A stretch of DNA of 64,000 bases from NCBI RefSeq assembly GCF_900128455.1, contig NZ_LT635783.1, forward strand, positions 658,322-722,321, in the 5' to 3' direction. Positions 16,217 through 23,973 of the stretch are shown piece after piece. Position 1 is the first letter of the stretch. The number at the start of each line of letters is the position of its first letter. Origin of the DNA: Bacteroides mediterraneensis. Its GTDB lineage: Bacteria; Bacteroidota; Bacteroidia; Bacteroidales; Bacteroidaceae. Both the position numbers and the translations under genes were made by a program. The notes below the pieces were generated by a model. That model worked only from the letters and a program-made list of their open reading frames with translations, was not told the DNA's origin and did not search any database.

Positions 16217-18790
16217 TTATAGTGTTATGGCAAGCGTGAATAATAGTTCACGTCCACGCAGTTTGTAATTATAGCTGTAGGTATTGATGGAATTGTATAT
16301 CGTATAGCTATATGAATCCTGGTTTAACGCGTTTTGCAAGCTTAGATTAAACCTGAAAGCCTTGAATAGCCAGGTTATGTCAAAATCAAGCAAGCCCATT
16401 GTTTTACTCTGATTTTCAGTTAAGTCCTTTTTCACGATGTCTGATGAAGCGGACAATATAAGAGACTGTACCGGTGTAATTTTGAATGAGATTTTATGTA
16501 CTTGTGACCAATAACATCTCTTGATGTCCTCATAGCTCAAGAAGGTTTTACTTATTTCACCGGAATAGTCCAGTTCAACATATTTGCAGGGCTGCGAGGT
16601 CAATGTAGGGGAAATGCCGACGTTTTGCCAGGAATAGGTTGTAAGCAAACTGTTCTGTTCCGCTTGCTGCTTTCTCCATATATACAGGCCATTTAATGAA
16701 ATTTTTGTCTTTATGGATTCAATTTGTTTGGTAATGCCCAGTTGTGCCGTTATGTGATGGGTATTGTTAGGCATGTATAGGTAAGTTGACTGAATCAAGT
16801 CTGATGCTACTTTCTGGGATGCTAGCAGATTGTTATGTTCACGTTGGTACATGATGTCAGCATTTACAAACCACATATCCAATGGTATCTTATAGTCATA
16901 GTGCAGGTTTGCCATCAACGATTTATTGTCTTGTAGAATGCCGGAACTGATTTTTTGAGTGGTGTTGTCTGTCTGCACCGGGAACGTCAGGAAGTCCAGG
17001 ATGTCCCCAAAGTTTCGTGTATAGGTTACTTGCGTCCTGAATGTAGAACGGCTACTGACTTTATAGTTGAAATAAATTCCGGGACATACAGAAAAGAAAC
17101 TGAATTTATCTTTTCCATTCTGTATGTGATTCCTGTTGTGTATGTAATCTATCCGCATAAGTACATCGGTCCGAAAGACATATATGTGTTTCGGATGGGT
17201 ATATTCATACCGCGGAGCAAAAACCACGCTTAAATTACCGCCTGTTATATCGTTCTTATTGTCTGCATTGTCCCGGCAGGACTGTAAATCTGTTTGCATT
17301 TTATCTGCCGAATAGTTCAGTGACAGTGGAAAATAAAAACGCGAGTTCTTGAAATCATAAATCGCAGACAAGAGATTCTTAGTCTGAAGGTTCAAGCTGT
17401 TTGCATGCTGACGAATGTTATTACCTTCGTTTGTTATAGTAAGCCTGACTTGTGGTGTGTTGAATAACAGAACGGAGGATGATAGTCTCCAGCGCAGTTT
17501 CTTCTTGCGCCAGCTATATGAAAAATTATTTCCTACGTAATAGTCACGCATGGACTGTTGCTGCATAAGTGCCTGGCCGTTTTCCGTAGTCGGCAAGTCG
17601 TTGCTCAGGAACGTGGCCTTGCCAAATAATGAATTGTGAAGATAGCTTGTCGACGCATTGTTTTTATAAACGATAGAGAAACTGGGGGTATGACCGGTTG
17701 AAAGCGGATTTATTCCTTGGTTAATGAGGATATTCTCATCCCCGTCGTAGAAGTTACGTTGAATGTCATAATCATATTGGCTTTTGGAATGACTGTAGTC
17801 GATGTTTCCCCGCAATGTGGCTGTTTCTGTTATTTTTTTGATAAAATTGACTGAACACATGAGTTCAGTAGGTGAGGCATATCGGTCTTTGTCTATCGGA
17901 GGAGTGGAAGCCGATATATTGCCCATCAGTTTTTCTGCCTTAGACTCTTCCTGGATTCCTCCGAAAAGGGAAGTCACTTCATCTGAAGCAAATGAATGTA
18001 CGTTTCCGACTTTCAATGTGGCAATGGTTTGGAACTTGGGCTTGAAAAGCATACCGGCCCCGCTTGCCTGATATAGCCAGTCGTCACCATACCCGACGGA
18101 GCCTTCATACGTTCCAATGGGTTTTAAGCGTGCGTTGTTGTTCAGGTGGATGTTTATGGCTACGTCATCTGAAAAAATATCCTTATTCATCTTTACGGCC
18201 TGATGATTGTTCAGTACCTGAACAGAATTTACATACGAGGCCGGTATATTTGTGGTCGCTATGTTATATTTCCCGCCCAGTAAATCCAGACCGTCAATGT
18301 AAAAGTTTGAGATGTCTTTCCCCAGGTATTTGATGTTGCCTGATTTTTCCACGTTGATGCCTGGAAGTTTTTTCAGGGCGTCCTTCAATGTATAGTCACT
18401 TTGGGTAGTGTATGCAGAAAGATGAAAGGACAAAGTATCACCACGTTGGTAGATGGCCGGCGCCTTAACAATCACTTCTTTCAATTCCGTCGTTTTTTCT
18501 TTCATTGTAATGTGGCAAGTCTGGGACATATTTAAGATTTCCTTTTCCACAGATTCATATCCCATCGACTCGGCGATTAGCTTGACTTTTTTTGAATCTG
18601 TATGAAAGGCCACATTAAAATGTCCCTTGTCAGAAATTGCATAGGCAATGACGGTGCTGTCCGTAGAAATTTTGATTATCGCACCGTCAATGCCTGTGCC
18701 GTAAACATCTCTCAGCATTCCTTCTACCCGGCTTTGAGAGTAAGCGAGACCTGTAATCACGCAATATAATATACTGAGGAATAAACGCAT
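16217..18790 (-). CDS. Outer-membrane receptor-like beta-barrel protein
   Basis: This is a TonB-receptor-like outer-membrane protein of 857 residues. The signal peptide is MRLFLSILYCVITGLAYSQ, then a carboxypeptidase-regulatory-like domain (about 20-95), a short plug-like part with LKEVIVKAP and DYTLKDALKKLPGINVEKSG, and a long barrel. This is the form often annotated in Bacteroidetes as a carboxypeptidase-like regulatory-domain or TonB-dependent receptor. The ATG at 18790 is preferred to a TTG two codons upstream. It lies 10 bases after the GLPGLI gene, so the two form an operon divergent from a two-component system. GC content is lower than in flanking core genes. Cargo unknown. Confidence 0.82.
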   Translation of the reverse strand: MRLFLSILYCVITGLAYSQSRVEGMLRDVYGTGIDGAIIKISTDSTVIAYAISDKGHFNVAFHTDSKKVKLIAESMGYESVEKEILNMSQTCHITMKEKTTELKEVIVKAPAIYQRGDTLSFHLSAYTTQSDYTLKDALKKLPGINVEKSGNIKYLGKDISNFYIDGLDLLGGKYNIATTNIPASYVNSVQVLNNHQAVKMNKDIFSDDVAINIHLNNNARLKPIGTYEGSVGYGDDWLYQASGAGMLFKPKFQTIATLKVGNVHSFASDEVTSLFGGIQEESKAEKLMGNISASTPPIDKDRYASPTELMCSVNFIKKITETATLRGNIDYSHSKSQYDYDIQRNFYDGDENILINQGINPLSTGHTPSFSIVYKNNASTSYLHNSLFGKATFLSNDLPTTENGQALMQQQSMRDYYVGNNFSYSWRKKKLRWRLSSSVLLFNTPQVRLTITNEGNNIRQHANSLNLQTKNLLSAIYDFKNSRFYFPLSLNYSADKMQTDLQSCRDNADNKNDITGGNLSVVFAPRYEYTHPKHIYVFRTDVLMRIDYIHNRNHIQNGKDKFSFFSVCPGIYFNYKVSSRSTFRTQVTYTRNFGDILDFLTFPVQTDNTTQKISSGILQDNKSLMANLHYDYKIPLDMWFVNADIMYQREHNNLLASQKVASDLIQSTYLYMPNNTHHITAQLGITKQIESIKTKISLNGLYIWRKQQAEQNSLLTTYSWQNVGISPTLTSQPCKYVELDYSGEISKTFLSYEDIKRCYWSQVHKISFKITPVQSLILSASSDIVKKDLTENQSKTMGLLDFDITWLFKAFRFNLSLQNALNQDSYSYTIYNSINTYSYNYKLRGRELLFTLAITL

Positions 18791-18800
18791 AGTCAAACTT

Positions 18801-19631
18801 TCATTCTAATTCCAAAGGAGTGTAACCATTTGGGCGAATCCGCAACTGTACACCGTTGATAAGGATGGAGCTTTTCCCGTCTTCATTCTTTTGCACTGTC
18901 ATATCACTGATTGATTCAAGTGGAATGTTTTTCATGGGGTCCTCTTCATATTTGTTCTTGCTTTTGACAAACTTGTCTCTTTCCACGGTCACCATGTGGG
19001 GGATATCCGGCACAGCGATGGACAATGTGCCTTTGCGGAAAGTGATGGCTTCAAAACGGTGTATGTTTTCTGTATCATAAGCCCGCATTACGAGGCCGGG
19101 AAGACCGCAAAATTTCCAGGGACCGTAAGTGGTCGGTATTTCCGGTGCGTACCATACGACCCATTTCCTTCCTCCATATTCACCCGTTGCCTTTTTGCAG
19201 ACGTAACCACAGATGGTATCAGTTTCATTGCTTAAGTTCCATTGTATCGGACGGAGTTTTTCCTTGTACATATAATAATCAGGCGGTATTACACTGTAAA
19301 CAGACATTTCGCCTTGCGGATGGTTCTGTAATACCGTCTGGTCGAAAAACAAACTGTTTTTCATTTCCTGCATCTGGTATTTTTTTATATCCTCGTCGGA
19401 AGCATGGGAGGTGGCGTTGACAGAATCGGACTGGAATGCCGTGTAATCCATAAAACAGGAGCAATCACGTCCTATCTGTAAAATGGTCGTATAGGTATCC
19501 GTAATGGATTTTGAATTTGTCACCTTATATTCGTACAGGCATTCATAATCTGTCGGAAACGTGTTGTTTTGTTGTGCGGACAATGATAAAGAAAGTCCCA
19601 GACTTGCACAGAGAATAAAAAAATGTTTCAT
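18801..19631 (-). CDS. GLPGLI family protein
   Basis: This is a secreted or envelope protein of 276 residues of the Bacteroidetes GLPGLI family, whose function is not established. It has a signal peptide (MKHFFILCASLGLSLSLSAQ). The family motif appears as KFCGLPGLVMRAYD, preceded by WVVWYAPEIPTTYGP as is usual. The sequence is beta-rich. I start it at the ATG at 19631 because it begins the signal peptide; a TTG two codons upstream is less likely. A perfect -7 box lies 75 bases upstream. The downstream barrel protein gene follows by 10 bases, suggesting the two work together in the envelope. Confidence 0.88.
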   Translation of the reverse strand: MKHFFILCASLGLSLSLSAQQNNTFPTDYECLYEYKVTNSKSITDTYTTILQIGRDCSCFMDYTAFQSDSVNATSHASDEDIKKYQMQEMKNSLFFDQTVLQNHPQGEMSVYSVIPPDYYMYKEKLRPIQWNLSNETDTICGYVCKKATGEYGGRKWVVWYAPEIPTTYGPWKFCGLPGLVMRAYDTENIHRFEAITFRKGTLSIAVPDIPHMVTVERDKFVKSKNKYEEDPMKNIPLESISDMTVQKNEDGKSSILINGVQLRIRPNGYTPLELE

Positions 19632-19705
19632 ATACAATAGATTTTATGGAGTTAATATCTGTTTATAGTTATTCCCCCGCAATTTGTAAAGGCGGTGGAG
19701 TTGTG

Positions 19706-19713
19706 CAAAGGTA
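19706..19713 (-). promoter_or_regulatory. -7 box for the GLPGLI operon
   Basis: The minus strand reads TACCTTTG, a perfect match, in the region shared with the divergent histidine kinase gene. The adjacent 19735-19800 stretch is very AT-rich and could hold the regulator's binding sites. Confidence 0.5.
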
Positions 19714-19805
19714 TCGGGGCTGTGACAGATTTGAAAAAATAATCATTATCCTATTCTTATAGAATTATTATTAAATTATTATAGCGGATTAATATTGCCT
19801 TGACC

Positions 19806-21287
19806 ATGCTATCCATTCAATTCAAATTGCCATATATTTGCATCATGGAAAAAAGAATCAAAATACTGAATTACCTGACCGTAATTGTGATAGTGTTATT
19901 TACCATCGTGCAGGGCAAATGGCTCTATTCCCGATATAAGTACACGGTACAGACCTGTGCGGATACACTTTACAGTCGTGTTTTTGAGTCCATTGATGAA
20001 TACAACAAAGTGCGTCAGAGTGCGGTCAATAACGAAATTGCCGTTGAATACACGACCAGACGGTTTATAAGGGGAGGTACTGAGATGTTTTTATTTGATA
20101 TCTATACGGCAGATATGCAACATTGTTCAGCCATTGATTCACTTTCAGCTGATTTGTTTTCCAGAATATATGAAATGCAACATCCTGATTGGCTGGATAG
20201 AGAAGTGCAAGTGATTGTTGTCAAACAGGAACGGAAAGAATCGGAGGTTCTTGCTGCAATAGAACGTAGCTGTCTTAACAGACGGTCTCCTTTTTCAGTG
20301 GAAAAACTCGACACGAGAATACGGTCTAACCACATTAATATCGATACCATTTTCGCCGAAACGGCAGATTCGATAGTCTGGGAATCTTCCCGTGCAGAAT
20401 GGGGTTCGTTGTTCCATCCTGTACTCTCCATAACCTATCCATACGATATTCTTGGCAAGAAGCTGGTACGAATGGATTGCCCAATTGCGTTACCGCTGAT
20501 TATAAGAGAAATGTCGGATATTCTGTTCTTTTCATTCACCTTATCTGTTTTATTGGTTTTTTGCCTTGTGGCACAGATTGCCACGATCCGCAAACAGCGT
20601 AAAATAGAAAATCTCCGATCAGACTTTATACAAACAATGATTCATGAACTAAAACGTCCGATTGCAACGCTCAAGATGTGTGTATCCTATATGGGTAATG
20701 AGCGGCTTATGAAAGATATTCAGGGTAGGCAAATGGTAGTTGCTGATTCCCATACGGCCTTGGATAGCCTGTCTGCTTTGTTCTCCAAGCTGAGAGACTT
20801 GACTTTCAGTAATGCAACCGAGATTCCACTTAATATTTCAGCGTTCAGTCTGCACGATTTGCTGGATACGTGTATCCATAAACTGAATATACCAAGTGAT
20901 AAAAATGTCCATATAGTTGTTCTTCCCCACGAGGATGTGATTATTGCTGCTGATAGGATGCACATGATGAATATTATCGACAATCTGTTGGAGAATGCAG
21001 TAAAATACTCGCGAGAAAAGGTGGAAATCGAAATAGATTATCAGAAATGTGACAATGACTACGTCCGTATCTCAGTTAAAGATAATGGATTTGGTATCCC
21101 TAAATCAGAACACAGGCACATTTTTGAGAAATTCTATCGTGGGCGGATTGGTTTTGAAAAAAACATAGCAGGTATGGGACTCGGACTGGCTTATGTCCGT
21201 ATGCTTGTGGAAGCTCATCGGGGTAATATACACATAGAAAGTGAGCTGAATCATGGAAGTTCTTTTATTATAGAGTTACCACAATGA
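19806..21287 (+). CDS. Two-component sensor histidine kinase
   Basis: This is an inner-membrane sensor kinase. Two membrane segments (one near ILNYLTVIVIVLFTIVQGKW, one near ILFFSFTLSVLLVFCLVAQ) bracket a periplasmic sensor region of about 180 residues. The cytoplasmic part has the H box MIHELKRPIATLKM (phospho-acceptor His), N box IIDNLLENAVKYS, G1 VKDNGFGIPKSE, F box IFEKFYRG and G2 GMGLGLAYVRML. The start is uncertain: ATG 19806, or ATG 19845 (MEKRIKILNYL), which lies four bases after a TATATTTG box. Its stop overlaps the start of the response regulator gene, and it faces the GLPGLI-receptor operon that it probably controls. Confidence 0.93.
   Translation: MLSIQFKLPYICIMEKRIKILNYLTVIVIVLFTIVQGKWLYSRYKYTVQTCADTLYSRVFESIDEYNKVRQSAVNNEIAVEYTTRRFIRGGTEMFLFDIYTADMQHCSAIDSLSADLFSRIYEMQHPDWLDREVQVIVVKQERKESEVLAAIERSCLNRRSPFSVEKLDTRIRSNHINIDTIFAETADSIVWESSRAEWGSLFHPVLSITYPYDILGKKLVRMDCPIALPLIIREMSDILFFSFTLSVLLVFCLVAQIATIRKQRKIENLRSDFIQTMIHELKRPIATLKMCVSYMGNERLMKDIQGRQMVVADSHTALDSLSALFSKLRDLTFSNATEIPLNISAFSLHDLLDTCIHKLNIPSDKNVHIVVLPHEDVIIAADRMHMMNIIDNLLENAVKYSREKVEIEIDYQKCDNDYVRISVKDNGFGIPKSEHRHIFEKFYRGRIGFEKNIAGMGLGLAYVRMLVEAHRGNIHIESELNHGSSFIIELPQ
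19833..19840 (+). promoter_or_regulatory. Possible -7 box before the histidine kinase gene
   Basis: TATATTTG matches TAnnTTTG but lies only four bases before the ATG at 19845. If used, the mRNA would be almost leaderless and the kinase would start at 19845. Confidence 0.35.
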
Positions 21288-21967
21288 ATAAACATGAAAT
21301 ACATATTTTGTTGGTTGATGATGACAGGCAGAATTCATTGCTTTTGAAACGTTTCTTAGAACTCGAAGGGTATACAGTAACCTACGCATCTGATGGAGCT
21401 GCTGCGTGGGAAATGTATAAGCAGCAACATCCCGATTTGATATTGTTGGATGTGAATATGCCTGTAATGAACGGATTCGAACTTGCACAGAAAATCCGTG
21501 AGATTGATAGTGAGGTATTCCTTTTTTTTCTTACTGATCGTACGGAAAAGGCAGACCGGTTGAAAGGATTCCACTTGAAAGGTAATGACTATATTCCCAA
21601 ACCGTTTTATCCAGAAGAGTTGATTGCGAGAATTGACGAACGGTTTGAAAACAGGAAAGTGAATGTTCAATGTCACTATATGATTGGGAAAACATTGTTT
21701 GACAGTCAAAATTCAACAGTCTCATACAACGGGCTAATCCGTAATCTATCGGCACGTCAGACGGATATCCTGATTCTGCTATCACGAAGTGTCGGCACTT
21801 TGGTGACACGGGATGAAATTCTGAATCAAGTATGGGGTGACATCAGCTATTCTAATTCGATGTCTTTGAATGTACAGATTACTTATTTACGACATATTCT
21901 TGCTCCTGATAATACCCTTAATATTATTTCTGTGAAGAAGAAGGGATATATCCTTCAGATACAATGA
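21284..21967 (+). CDS. OmpR/PhoB-family response regulator
   Basis: This is a 227-residue DNA-binding response regulator. The receiver domain has the acidic pair in LVDDDRQN, phospho-acceptor Asp56 in LLDVNMP, Thr84 and Lys106 in DYIPKPF. The C-terminal winged helix (about 130-227) contains LSARQTDILILLSRSVGTLVT and YLRHIL, then the wing ISVKKKGYILQ. An ATGA overlap couples it to the histidine kinase. Likely targets are the divergent GLPGLI and receptor genes, by context only. Confidence 0.95.
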   Translation: MNKHEIHILLVDDDRQNSLLLKRFLELEGYTVTYASDGAAAWEMYKQQHPDLILLDVNMPVMNGFELAQKIREIDSEVFLFFLTDRTEKADRLKGFHLKGNDYIPKPFYPEELIARIDERFENRKVNVQCHYMIGKTLFDSQNSTVSYNGLIRNLSARQTDILILLSRSVGTLVTRDEILNQVWGDISYSNSMSLNVQITYLRHILAPDNTLNIISVKKKGYILQIQ

Positions 21968-22062
21968 TGAACTACAAAGAATCAGTCTTTGGCTGTATGT
22001 CGGATGGAACGGTCTTATGGGTCAATCCGGACTTCTTGTTCTCCTGTCCTATAAAACGGTAA
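21967..22062 (+). CDS. Possible 31-residue coupled small ORF after the response regulator
   Basis: An ATG overlaps the response-regulator stop (TGATG), and the frame stays open for 31 codons (MNYKESVFGCMSDGTVLWVN and on to SCPIKR). The coupling is the only support. No family is recognised, and no neighbour gives a role. The rest of the gap to 22269 holds no gene that I can see. Confidence 0.2.
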   Translation: MNYKESVFGCMSDGTVLWVNPDFLFSCPIKR

Positions 22063-22268
22063 TAGGATAGTGCAACGAAAATTCTTTGCAAAAATCATCG
22101 GTCATACATTAAATCTCTGTAATTTTAAACTTTGAGAACATCGTGATAATCGTTTAAATGTGATAATTGTTCACTATAAATTTAATACCCTTTTCACTAT
22201 GTTGTTATATTCCAGTAGATTATATTTATTTTATATTGAATTGACGTTAAATAATAAACTGAAATCCT

Positions 22269-22826
22269 ATGAAAACAGAATACGAAAAAATGCGCAGTCA
22301 GGAACTCTATTATTTTTCCGACCCTGAAATACACGCCAGTCTGATACACGCCAAAAAAGTGTGCGCCCGTCTGCAGACGATGACCATTTACGACGACGAT
22401 TACCGTCAGGTGATGGAAGACCTCATTCCAGGTATCCCGAAAAATACCACTATCTGTCCGCCTTTCCATTGTGACCACGGCAACGGCATAATCCTGGGTG
22501 AAAATGTGTTCATGAACTACGACTGCATCATGCTCGACGGAGCTTATATCCGCATCGGGAAGAATACGCTGATAGGACCTCATTGCCAGTTCTACACGCC
22601 CCAGCACCCCATGGACTATGTGGAACGTCGTGAGGAAAAAGAAACTTCCTATCCCATAACGGTGGGTGAGGACTGCTGGCTGGGTGGCAATGTGGTGGTC
22701 TGTCCGGGAGTGACCATCGGCAACCGCTGCATCATTGCGGCAGGCAGTGTGGTGACCCGGGATATTCCCGACGATTCCCTTGCGGCAGGTGTGCCGGCAG
22801 TGGTGAAAAAAAGCCTGAAAAAATAA
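22269..22826 (+). CDS. Sugar O-acetyltransferase (maltose/galactoside type)
   Basis: This is a cytoplasmic acetyl-CoA-dependent O-acetyltransferase of the left-handed beta-helix family, close to Maa/LacA/NodL, at the usual length of 185 residues. The N-terminal Mac-type helical cap (about 4-55, EYEKMRSQELYYFSDPEI) is followed by hexapeptide repeats. They include GNGIILGENVFMNYDC, the catalytic His region in YTPQHPMDY, and VGEDCWLGGNVVVCPGVTIG. The family end AAGSVVTRDIPDDSLAAGVP is also present. The natural acceptor sugar is unknown. It stands alone. Confidence 0.95.
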   Translation: MKTEYEKMRSQELYYFSDPEIHASLIHAKKVCARLQTMTIYDDDYRQVMEDLIPGIPKNTTICPPFHCDHGNGIILGENVFMNYDCIMLDGAYIRIGKNTLIGPHCQFYTPQHPMDYVERREEKETSYPITVGEDCWLGGNVVVCPGVTIGNRCIIAAGSVVTRDIPDDSLAAGVPAVVKKSLKK

Positions 22827-22895
22827 TTTGCTTTCTACGGTACATAAATAAAAAGCTCCCCGAAGCATACTCTTTTTTGTCCTGATAAATTCTCT

Positions 22896-22979
22896 GTACC
22901 ACACTGCGGTTTTTATATCCCACACTGTGAAATATGTATCCCACAGTGTGGTTTTTGTATCCCACACTGTGGGACAGAG
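22896..22979. repeat. Four 21-bp tandem repeats with an inner palindrome
   Basis: Four adjacent 21-bp units (starting 22896, 22917, 22938, 22959) share ATCCCACACTGTG at their head and a T/A-rich tail. Within units the CCCACACTGTGGG-type core is itself palindromic, and the third unit carries it inverted at one position (CCACAGTGTGG). The array lies between the acetyltransferase and the lipoprotein gene. No gene or known element explains it. The unit length is a multiple of three, so the minus strand reads as a seven-residue peptide repeat, but no convincing gene contains it. Confidence 0.85.
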
Positions 22980-23076
22980 AAAATGCAGGTAGTGAGAGGC
23001 TTTTTTCATAGAGGAGTTTCCCTTTTTATGGGAGAGAATTTAGTGTTTTTTTAGGACAAGGTTGGGTGAAAAAACT

Positions 23077-23084
23077 TAACTTTG
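23077..23084 (+). promoter_or_regulatory. -7 box for the small lipoprotein gene
   Basis: TAACTTTG matches TAnnTTTG, 21 bases before the ATG at 23106. Confidence 0.5.
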
Positions 23085-23105
23085 CGCGAAACAAACCTTT
23101 AGACT

Positions 23106-23780
23106 ATGAATGTAAGACTCTTCTTGATGGTGGGCTGTGTGGCGGGAATGTGTACAGCCTGTATCCATAAAGGGACTGGATGCCAGGTTGATAATCAGTC
23201 TGTTGTACATACGCTTATCTTGGAGGCAGACAGTTTGATGCGGAGCGATTCCTTGTTCTGGAATGTGCCGGTCGACAAAGCACATCCGCATGTCTGCATT
23301 CATGACGTATTGATTCGGGAGAAATTGGACAGCGCCATTTCGTTGTGTCCCGACAAGCAGATTTACCTTTTGAAATATACTTATTTGCTCCGCAGCTGGC
23401 GTCTGCCGGAAGTGTTGGCGTTGCTTCGCGAGATGGATACTTGCATGTGTGATTCCATGTCGCCCGAATTGTGGAATATGAAAGCGATGCTGGAGGACTA
23501 TCAGGGAGATTCGGTGGTAGCAAGGAAGAATTTTCTACGGGCGGATTCAGCCTATGGAGTCAAAGTGCAGGAAGTGGCACAAGATTCTCTGATGTACGGG
23601 TTTGTTCGCTTGGAAAAGGCCCTGAATTTTTCGCTGATGAAGAACGATTTTCGTGTACTTCAGGAGGAAATCACGTTTTATGAACGGGTGAATGGCAAGG
23701 CTGTTCACGGAATGGAGCAGTGGAAGAATCTGACAGATAAAAGAGAATATTACCGGCAGGTGTTCGGTCAGCCGGAATGA
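23106..23780 (+). CDS. Predicted lipoprotein with TPR-like helices, function unknown
   Basis: I do not recognise a family. The 224-residue product starts with a lipoprotein signal (VGCVAGMCTACIHKG, lipobox Cys near residue 19). The middle is mostly helical. Segments such as LLKYTYLLRSWRLPEVLALL and WNMKAMLEDYQGDSVVARKN look like tetratricopeptide units, with bulky and small residues at TPR-like spacing. The C-terminal part ends in YRQVFGQPE. It is monocistronic with its own -7 box. A role in envelope protein-protein contact is possible but only inferred. Confidence 0.75.
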   Translation: MNVRLFLMVGCVAGMCTACIHKGTGCQVDNQSVVHTLILEADSLMRSDSLFWNVPVDKAHPHVCIHDVLIREKLDSAISLCPDKQIYLLKYTYLLRSWRLPEVLALLREMDTCMCDSMSPELWNMKAMLEDYQGDSVVARKNFLRADSAYGVKVQEVAQDSLMYGFVRLEKALNFSLMKNDFRVLQEEITFYERVNGKAVHGMEQWKNLTDKREYYRQVFGQPE

Positions 23781-23894
23781 GGTGAATGGATTGTTTGCCT
23801 TTATTTTTGGAAGTAGACTTGTTTTGTTGGTATATTCTCGATTTCCTCCTATAATCCCACATTTTCATCCTATCTTATTTTGCGGTTTTCTGTC

Positions 23895-23902
23895 TACATT
23901 TG
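23895..23902 (+). promoter_or_regulatory. -7 box for the GH29-like gene
   Basis: TACATTTG matches TAnnTTTG, about 70 bases before the ATG at 23974. Confidence 0.45.
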
Positions 23903-23973
23903 TTTTTGTAAATCGAATCACGGGATTATCCCCAAAAAGCGAATCGTAAATTTTTAGAAAACGAAAAATAGGC

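Noticed and set aside
16000..22062. A complete integrative element with a working integrase.
   Set aside because: No integrase, relaxase or repeat of the tRNA end was found; only a short, weakly similar ORF remains.
22896..22979. Possible CRISPR array.
   Set aside because: The units are directly adjacent with no spacers, only 21 bp long, and no cas genes are nearby.
22197..23009. A 270-codon minus-strand ORF whose N-terminal part carries a seven-residue repeat (WDTKTTL, WDTYFTV).
   Set aside because: The repeat comes from the 21-bp DNA array, and the rest is antisense to the acetyltransferase gene; I see no real gene.
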